From contig CAJLRM010000001.1 in the NCBI GenBank assembly GCA_905209085.1, positions 124,001 to 188,000 of the forward strand: a stretch of DNA of 64,000 nt. The letters run 5' to 3'. Under the pieces are notes generated by a model. That model saw only the letters and a program-made list of their open reading frames with translations, was not told where the DNA came from and did no database searches. Positions 58,887 to 64,000 of this stretch are shown piece by piece (position 1 is the first letter of the stretch; each line of letters starts with the position of its first letter). This stretch comes from an uncultured Eubacteriales bacterium. GTDB taxonomy: Bacteria; Bacillota; Clostridia; Christensenellales; Borkfalkiaceae. Position numbers and translations under genes: made by a program.

Positions 58887-59309
58887 TCAGTCGTGACAAT
58901 GAATTTCCTCTTCTTTGAACTGTTCTTTGTCGTAAAAAATCCCGTTTTTGTCGTAATAGTCCTTGATCGCCGCCTTGACAGCCTGCTCCGCGAGCACGGA
59001 ACAATGCAGTTTATGCGCGGGAAGTCCGTCGAGCGCTTCCGCCACCGCCTTGTTCGTAAGCTCCAACGCCTCGCTCAAAGGCTTTCCCTTAATCATTTCG
59101 GTCGCCATAGAACTGGACGCAATGGCGCTGCCGCACCCGAAAGTATTGAATTTGACGTCCTCGATAACGCCGTCTTTGATTTTAAGATAGATTTTCATAA
59201 TATCGCCGCAGACGGTGTTGCCGACTTCGCCCACGCCGTCCGCATCATCGAGGACGCCGACGTTGCGGGGATTTCTGAAATGATCCATTACTTTTTCACT
59301 GTATAACAT
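58887..59309 (-). CDS. iscU: Iron-sulfur scaffold IscU
   Basis: 140 residues. Scaffold on which iron-sulfur clusters are built from sulfur delivered by IscS. Cluster ligands C34 (TVCGD with D36), C59 (FGCGSA) and C103 (LHCSV) are present. The LPAHKLHC segment resembles the LPPVK chaperone site region of classical IscU, but the exact LPPVK is missing, as in clostridial NifU-like scaffolds. The start overlaps the iscS end by 14 bases, so the pair is coupled. Confidence 0.95.
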   Translation of the reverse strand: MLYSEKVMDHFRNPRNVGVLDDADGVGEVGNTVCGDIMKIYLKIKDGVIEDVKFNTFGCGSAIASSSMATEMIKGKPLSEALELTNKAVAEALDGLPAHKLHCSVLAEQAVKAAIKDYYDKNGIFYDKEQFKEEEIHCHD

Positions 59310-60495
59310 ACTGCCTTTTACCCTCCTGTAAATCCCGCCATACGGGCGACATCGCCCTGAGCTTTGCCACCACTTCGGGCACTTTTTGCACCATATATTC
59401 GACTTCTTCCACGGTATTGTATTCGCAGAGCGTCAGCCGCAGGGAACCATGTGCCACTTCGTGCGGAACGCCTATCGCCAGCAAAACGTGGCTGGGATCG
59501 AGCGAGCCGGACGTGCACGCGCTGCCCGAACTTGCGGCGATGCCCATATCGTCGAGAAAGAGGAGCAGCGATTCGCCCTCTATGCCCTCGAAACATAGGT
59601 TGACGTTGCCCGCCAGCCGCCTCTTTTCATCCCCGTTGAGCCTCGAATGAGGGATCTTTTTCAATCCCGCGATCAGTTTATCCCGCAGTCCGCAGACGTA
59701 TTCCCGATTCTTTTCGAGATTTTTCATCTCCTCTTGAAGCGCAGCCGTCATTCCGACGATTCCCGCGACGTTTTCCGTGCCCGCGCGCCTGTTTCTCTCC
59801 TGCGCGCCCCCTTCGATCAGGCTTGCGAGGGGAAGCGTCTTTTTGAAATAGAGCGCTCCCACGCCTTTGGGGCCGTGAAACTTGTGCGCGGAGAGGGAAA
59901 GCGCGTCGATATTTTCCGCGCGCACGTCTATGTTGAGATGCCCCGCCGCCTGCACCGCGTCGGTATGAAAGGGAACGCCGCGCCTTGCACAGATCTCCCC
60001 GATCGCGGAAATCGGCTGTATCGTGCCGATCTCGTTATTCGCGTACATCACGGTAACGAACGCCGTATCTGGGCGGATCGCCGCCTCCGCTTCCTCGGGA
60101 CGGACAATCCCGTCCTCGTGTACGGGCAGCAGCGTGACCTCGAATCCCCTTGCTTGGAGCTTTCTTAAAGTATGAAGGACGGCGTGATGCTCGAACGCGG
60201 TCGAAACGATATGCTTTTTGCCTTTCTTTTCGCCTGCGGCGGCCAACGATAAAAGCGCCTGGTTGTCCGCTTCGCTTCCGCCCGAGGTTAAGTAAATTTC
60301 CCTCGCCTCGCAGTTTAAAATCTTCGCTATTTCTCCGCGGCAGCGTTCCAATACTTCCTTTTGCCTTTGCGCGAAGGCATACAACCCCGAAGGATTGCCG
60401 TATTCCTCCCTAAGATAGGGCAGCATCGCCGAAAGCGCGGCTTCGCTCAGTTTCGTCGTCGCGGCATTATCCGCATATATCATTTTTCTTTCCAA
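59296..60495 (-). CDS. iscS: Cysteine desulfurase IscS
   Basis: 399 residues. Pyridoxal-phosphate enzyme that takes sulfur from cysteine. YADNAATTK start, H104, PLP lysine K205 in SAHKFHGPKG, and the mobile catalytic C327 in SGSACTSGS. The TTG start at 60495 has GGAG seven bases upstream; the ATG four codons later (60483) lacks a well-placed site. Promoter at 60591-60619 is overlapped by a 27-bp palindrome also found before iscR, so IscR control is expected. Confidence 0.96.
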   Translation of the reverse strand: MERKMIYADNAATTKLSEAALSAMLPYLREEYGNPSGLYAFAQRQKEVLERCRGEIAKILNCEAREIYLTSGGSEADNQALLSLAAAGEKKGKKHIVSTAFEHHAVLHTLRKLQARGFEVTLLPVHEDGIVRPEEAEAAIRPDTAFVTVMYANNEIGTIQPISAIGEICARRGVPFHTDAVQAAGHLNIDVRAENIDALSLSAHKFHGPKGVGALYFKKTLPLASLIEGGAQERNRRAGTENVAGIVGMTAALQEEMKNLEKNREYVCGLRDKLIAGLKKIPHSRLNGDEKRRLAGNVNLCFEGIEGESLLLFLDDMGIAASSGSACTSGSLDPSHVLLAIGVPHEVAHGSLRLTLCEYNTVEEVEYMVQKVPEVVAKLRAMSPVWRDLQEGKRQYVIQ

Positions 60496-60590
60496 GGTAC
60501 TTCTCCTTTTCCGCACGCACGTAGTATGTGCTTTTTACGTGGCGTCTGTGCTCTTTTGGAAATTTATTACTTCCTTTCTTTTGCGGAAAT

Positions 60591-60619
60591 AGTATACCAC
60601 ATAATTCCTACTTTGTCAA
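60591..60619 (-). promoter_or_regulatory. Promoter of iscSU
   Basis: Minus strand TTGACA, 17-base spacer, TATACT. The -35 box lies inside the IscR-type palindrome. Confidence 0.8.
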
Positions 60620-60628
60620 TAGGAATTA
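60602..60628. promoter_or_regulatory. Candidate IscR operator at iscSU
   Basis: TAATTCCTA-N9-TAGGAATTA, perfect 9-bp arms. Related sequence stands before iscR at 62598-62624. Confidence 0.75.
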
Positions 60629-61168
60629 CAAGAAAAACACGCAAACGTCAATTTTTCTTTTTGCGCTTTTCTCTTCTGTTCGTCCTTTTTTGTCTTCTTT
60701 CGGTTTTTCAGCGCCCTTCTCCGCTTCGTAGTTTTCTTCCCCGTTTCCGCCGCTTTTTACTTTTCCGTTTACTTCTCTTTGCCTCTCCCGATAGTCTTTT
60801 GCGGGGGAGAAGTCAAATAAATAGCCAGATTGTAAAAATAAAATCGCAAAAATCTGTTCATGGAATAAATAATTCTGCTCAGATGAAACGTTCTTGCGCT
60901 AGAATAACGGATACGCAAAATAATTTTCAGCAAACAGCCGCGGATTATTTTCTCGTTTTTCCAACCTTTCCTAGATAAGAATCCTTTGCTTTTAACGCCG
61001 CTTGTCAAAAAGCTCCACGGCACGTCCTCCGTTTTTCGTAAGGCTTTTAAATTTTTTGATTTTGAGTATTCCCCGCTTAAATATAGTGCTTTATTTTCCG
61101 TCGATACTCTGTATTCTCCTTTTTATCCGGCAAAAACGCTTTCAAACGTCGCTTCGATATACCGAGGA
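60629..61168. other. Gap between DUF1232 gene and iscS promoter
   Basis: About 540 bases. 60650-60790 is pyrimidine-rich; the remainder is AT-rich with no gene-like frame. Confidence 0.5.
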
Positions 61169-61750
61169 TCAGAAAACGCCACAGGCAGACAAGACGAGAA
61201 AGACGATTGCGCCCCAGATAATTGCTATTAAAATAGCGCCGATCACCTTGTAAACTCTTTTTATTGTGACGCCCGTCCGAACTCGCTCCGCGCATTCCTC
61301 CCAAAGAGCAACGGGAATGAGTTTTCGGCATACCCATATGCCGAAAGGAAGAAGGATCAAATCGTCCAATAGTCCCAATACGGGAATAAAGTCGGGGATC
61401 AAGTCGAGCGGAGAAAAAGCATAACAGAGCAAGAAAAAAGGCAAAAGTTTTTTGTACCACGGCAACTCTAAGAAACACATATATAAAGTCAAAACATCTC
61501 GTTTTATTTTTCGCACGAACTCTCTTCGTCTTTTCTTTTTCGATTTTCCGCCCTGTACTTCCGATTCAAGAGTCCCCGCCTCTTTTTCCCCTTTCTCTTT
61601 TTCGAAGGCATCCCGTTCGCGGTAGAGTTGCGCTGCGCCTTTTATCTCTCTACTTTTTTGAGAAAATGCCTCTTCTGCGCAACTTTTTCTCTCTTCTTTT
61701 AATTCTTCCGTTTCGTCGTAAGACGCTTGTTCCCTGCAATCCTGCTCCAT
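61169..61750 (-). CDS. DUF1232 (YkvA-like) membrane protein with charged N-terminal region
   Basis: 193 residues from the ATG at 61750. The first 90 residues are Glu/Lys/Arg-rich with loosely repeated units (REIKGAAQLYRERDAFEKE and related). Then comes a DUF1232 core: LPFFLLCYAFSPLDLIPDFIP (cited as residues about 104-124), VLGLLDDLILLPFG, and a C-terminal membrane helix. Function of DUF1232 is unknown. A GTG 45 bases upstream extends the same repeats and cannot be excluded. Lies between iscR and iscS, same strand, but separated by gaps of over 390 bases on each side. Confidence 0.8.
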   Translation of the reverse strand: MEQDCREQASYDETEELKEERKSCAEEAFSQKSREIKGAAQLYRERDAFEKEKGEKEAGTLESEVQGGKSKKKRRREFVRKIKRDVLTLYMCFLELPWYKKLLPFFLLCYAFSPLDLIPDFIPVLGLLDDLILLPFGIWVCRKLIPVALWEECAERVRTGVTIKRVYKVIGAILIAIIWGAIVFLVLSACGVF

Positions 61751-61850
61751 ACCTTTTATTTCTCCGCTTTCTTTCGAATACGTCTTCGCAACCACGTCCC
61801 ATCTCTTTTACTTCTCGGATTTTGTCTGTTCCTCGTATACCCATCCCCAT
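61620..61850. repeat. Degenerate ~55-bp purine-rich repeats (minus strand)
   Basis: Three loose copies starting GAGAAGTAAAAG, GAGAAATAAAAG and GAGAGATAAAAG on the minus strand. The last two lie inside the DUF1232 gene, the first just upstream. Confidence 0.45.
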
Positions 61851-62143
61851 TTTATTGTTCCGCTTCTTCCCGCACCTTTCGTTTGCCGTAAATTTTTAAA
61901 TTTTTATTTTTCTCGTCCTCCATAAAAATCGCTCGCTTTCCCTCTCTTTTATTTCCCTTTGACTCTGCGGACAAGGCGCTTGCTTTTTACAGCGCTCCGA
62001 ATTCTCTATTTTCGCTCTCTTTTCCTTAAACCACCTTTCTCGTCGATCCCCATTTTTTTATCTTTTTATGATTCTTCCTAAAACTCGCCCGCTTGTCACA
62101 AAGCTTCCGGCTTTCGTCTTTTCCCGGGAAGCCGGCTGCGCGG
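61851..62143. other. Pyrimidine-rich spacer after iscR
   Basis: About 290 bases, C/T-rich on the plus strand; no gene seen. No clear iscR terminator. Confidence 0.5.
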
Positions 62144-62584
62144 TCAAAAGTTTTCTTTTCCTGCACTCTTTTCGCCCACCTCGCCCTTCAATATGTCGCC
62201 CAGGGTGACGCTTTCCAAATATCCGTCTATGCGGCTGTCCAACTCCTTCCAAAGAGGGAGCGTAAGACAATGCGCCGCGCGGCTGCAACTCTCTTCGCAA
62301 TCCAAACAGGAAACGGGCGCAAGGCTTCCTTCCGTCGCTTTGAGTATACCGCCGACGGTATAGTCCGCCGCATCCTTCGCCAAACGATAACCGCCCGTTT
62401 TTCCGCGGCGGCTGTCCAAAAACCCCGCTTTGGAAAGCGCCGCGACAATCGCTTCCAAATATTTCAGGGACACTTCCTGCCGCCCGGAAATCTCCGCAAG
62501 CGAAACATACTCCCCGCCTTTACTGTTTGCCGCCAAATCCAGCATGACGCGGAGCGCGTACCGTCCCTTCGTGGAAATTTTCAT
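62144..62584 (-). CDS. iscR: Rrf2-family iron-sulfur regulator IscR
   Basis: 146 residues. N-terminal winged helix of the Rrf2 type (MKISTKGRYALRVMLDLA; SLAEISGRQEVSLKYLEAIV), then a cysteine set C93, C96, C100 and C106, the place where IscR binds its [2Fe-2S] cluster. Cluster-loaded IscR represses iron-sulfur assembly genes. A matching palindrome lies at its own promoter and at iscSU. GGAG before the ATG at 62584. Confidence 0.94.
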   Translation of the reverse strand: MKISTKGRYALRVMLDLAANSKGGEYVSLAEISGRQEVSLKYLEAIVAALSKAGFLDSRRGKTGGYRLAKDAADYTVGGILKATEGSLAPVSCLDCEESCSRAAHCLTLPLWKELDSRIDGYLESVTLGDILKGEVGEKSAGKENF

Positions 62585-62597
62585 TTTTCCCTTCTCC

Positions 62598-62624
62598 TTT
62601 TTCCTATTCTTTTACTATGGATTA
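62598..62624. promoter_or_regulatory. Candidate IscR operator at iscR
   Basis: TTTTTCCTA-N9-TATGGATTA on the plus strand: 7 of 9 matches in each arm to the iscSU palindrome, same 9-base spacing. Adjacent to the iscR -10 box, so autoregulation is likely. Confidence 0.6.
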
Positions 62625-62626
62625 TA

Positions 62627-62655
62627 AGTATAGCACAAAAAACGGAGAAACGCAA
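62627..62655 (-). promoter_or_regulatory. Promoter of iscR
   Basis: Minus strand TTGCGT, 17-base spacer, TATACT. Its -35 box falls within the terminator at 62637-62666. Confidence 0.6.
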
Positions 62656-62666
62656 GCGTTTCTCCG
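62637..62666 (-). terminator. Intrinsic terminator upstream of iscR
   Basis: CGGAGAAACGC/GCGTTTCTCCG, 11-bp arms, then TTTTTT on the minus strand. Isolates iscR from transcription coming from the right. Confidence 0.85.
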
Positions 62667-62970
62667 CAAAGCGGCCGACAAAAACGTATTCTCCTCCCGC
62701 ATTGTTTTCCAAGCTTTTCTCCCGCGCGATTTCTTCCCTATCTACATTTCGTTTTTCTTCTCCCGTCCCTTTCCGCCGTTTTCTTCAAAGCTTCTCGTCT
62801 GTTTTTTATAAAAAAGAAACGCTTTTCAAAAAGTGAAAGCAGAAATGGGTGTGCCCCATAGGGATTTTTTATAACAAACACTAAAGGATAGCAAAATTTT
62901 TTGCTATCCTTTGTCTTTGCCTTGCAAAGCCCACACTTCGCTTGCGAAGTATAGTGCGTTATACTTAATA
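62667..62970. other. Gap between iscR and the AT-rich right end
   Basis: Pyrimidine-rich to about 62800, then AT-rich with a terminator hairpin (62883-62912) and a small ACTTCGC/GCGAAGT palindrome (62935-62950). Confidence 0.5.
62883..62912. terminator. Terminator of the DUF4428 gene
   Basis: AAAGGATAGCAA/TTGCTATCCTTT stem, 6-base loop, 59 bases past the stop. Confidence 0.7.
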
Positions 62971-63666
62971 TTATAAACCTAATAGTTGTTTTTTCTTAGC
63001 ATCAAATTCTTCTTGATTAATAATACCGGAGTCAAGAAGATTTTTATATTTTATTATCTCATCAGTAGGACTTGAAACTGTTTGATTTTTATCATATGTT
63101 TCACTTTCTAAAAGACAATCATCTAAAAAAGAAATTATGTTTTGAGAAGCAATGGTAGAACATTGTATTTTACCAGCATATGTAATTAGATTTACCTTTA
63201 CTGTTTGTATTCCACCTACGGTTTTTGTTTCTTCTTTTGCGGTATTACTACCTACTATTGCTCCAACTCCTCCAAATAAAGCGCCTCCAACAACAGCTCG
63301 GGAAATTCCACCTTTTTTCTTTGTTATTGTTTTTTGTCCTACCATTTCAATTTGATAGTTATCAATTTCATCAAACCTAAAAAATATTGACGGAACTTTT
63401 CCTTTTGATAAGTTTCCAAACACAAATAGTTTATGATTTGAGTCTACGGTTATTGTTCCACCACTGAATGATGTTAATAATTGTGTTTGTGTAAATAATT
63501 TTTTTCTTTCATTATTTATTTCCCAAAATTCTTTTAAAGTTGCAATGGTTTTAGTCTCATGTGAAGAACATATTAATGAACAATTGAAACATATTTCTCC
63601 ATCACTTGCTTTGGTTTTTAACAAAACCCCAATTTTTTCGTCACAAATAGGGCAAATTTTTGCCAT
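62971..63666 (-). CDS. DUF4428-type zinc protein with C-terminal SHOCT motif
   Basis: 231 residues. Residues 1-40 hold a zinc site (CPICDEK and CFNCS) of DUF4428 type. The middle has beta-rich sequence and a Gly-rich stretch GGISRAVVGGALFGGVGAIVG (cited as residues about 120-140) that may touch the membrane. The last 30 residues (YKNLLDSGIINQEEFDAKKKQLL) are a SHOCT motif, a short oligomerisation element. GGAGG before the ATG at 63666. AT content is much higher than in the rest of the window, suggesting acquisition. Function unknown. Confidence 0.8.
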   Translation of the reverse strand: MAKICPICDEKIGVLLKTKASDGEICFNCSLICSSHETKTIATLKEFWEINNERKKLFTQTQLLTSFSGGTITVDSNHKLFVFGNLSKGKVPSIFFRFDEIDNYQIEMVGQKTITKKKGGISRAVVGGALFGGVGAIVGSNTAKEETKTVGGIQTVKVNLITYAGKIQCSTIASQNIISFLDDCLLESETYDKNQTVSSPTDEIIKYKNLLDSGIINQEEFDAKKKQLLGL

Positions 63667-63743
63667 AATTCTTACCTCCCAAATAAAAACAATAAAAAAG
63701 TGCGCCAACCGAAGTTAACGCACAAAAACGCAAACTCCGTTGT

Positions 63744-63902
63744 TGTCACACAAATCTCAAAATAGCCATAGGATAACCTATCGTCATAAATCAAGTGGAA
63801 TTTGCTGTTTTATCAAATTCTATGATTTACCACGACAAGTAAAAATATCCCTTTAAAAAATAAAGAGTTATCCCTATGCGTGACTATTTAATTTGTGTGA
63901 CA
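63744..63902. mobile_element. MITE-like terminal inverted repeat element
   Basis: 159 bp ending in perfect 12-bp inverted repeats TGTCACACAAAT/ATTTGTGTGACA. The inner sequence continues the symmetry imperfectly (GGATAAC/GTTATCC, then ATTTG/CAAAT near the centre), so the whole element could fold as one long hairpin. It encodes no protein and no clear target-site duplication is visible. A miniature inverted-repeat element or a structured RNA are the two options. Confidence 0.6.
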
Positions 63903-63950
63903 TACATAATATATCACAAATTAAAAATTTTATCAACCTATTTTGTGGGC

Positions 63951-63981
63951 AAAAAGAAAACTCGACTTAAAAAAGTCGAGT
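63951..63981 (-). terminator. Terminator of a gene beyond the right edge
   Basis: ACTCGACTT/AAGTCGAGT stem with a 4-base loop, then TTTTCTTTTT on the minus strand. Confidence 0.8.
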
Positions 63982-64000
63982 CCGCAAAATATTAAATTTA

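Overview
The window looks like a chromosomal segment of an anaerobic Bacillota of class Clostridia. The evidence is a SCIFF peptide with its radical SAM maturase beside secDF/yajC, the dprA-topA-trmFO-hslVU order, rubrerythrin, a Rrf2/IscR-controlled iscSU pair, frequent TTG starts and strong GGAGG ribosome binding sites. Placement near Christensenellales-type gut lineages is inference only. No rRNA, tRNA, CRISPR array or intact insertion sequence was found. Most housekeeping genes lie on the minus strand.

Layout. 1-8.5 kb: protein-export and tRNA-modification block (secF partial, secD, SCIFF maturase and SCIFF peptide, a DUF2975/Xre pair, a TIGR04086 membrane protein, yajC, tgt). 8.7-9.5 kb: small divergent Xre switch. 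9.6-18.9 kb: two parallel MarR plus heterodimeric ABC-exporter modules. 19-20.2 kb: cluster of small Xre regulators with palindromic operators and a 53-aa protein, partly duplicated. 20.3-29.4 kb: clpB, small unknown proteins, a DUF2156-GNAT fusion, an Imm5-like protein and a cardiolipin synthase-like enzyme. 30-35.2 kb: rubrerythrin with two rubredoxin domains, and a three-part fusion enzyme (lysoplasmalogenase-like YhhN + iron alcohol dehydrogenase + ALDH3-type aldehyde dehydrogenase). 35.3-47 kb: trxA, hisS, hslUV, trmFO, topA, dprA, DUF1294, comM. 47.6-52 kb: a large membrane glycosyltransferase-like protein, rplS with its leader, a GNAT enzyme. 52-55.5 kb (plus strand): an OadB/OadG-like sodium-pump pair behind a structured leader with an intrinsic terminator, then a CDF cation exporter. 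55.7-62.6 kb: an Xre protein with helical repeats, a HAD hydrolase, iscU, iscS, a DUF1232 protein and iscR; a matching operator lies at both the iscS and iscR promoters. 62.9-64 kb: an AT-rich, probably acquired end with a DUF4428/SHOCT protein and a 159-bp terminal-inverted-repeat element.

The most notable item is the fusion at 31735-35115. A lysoplasmalogenase releases a fatty aldehyde, and the two fused dehydrogenase types could reduce or oxidise it. This suggests a single-chain system for plasmalogen turnover with aldehyde disposal. The domains are read directly from sequence; the pathway is inference. Long intergenic gaps are often strongly pyrimidine-rich on the plus strand, which gives spurious long open frames on both strands.
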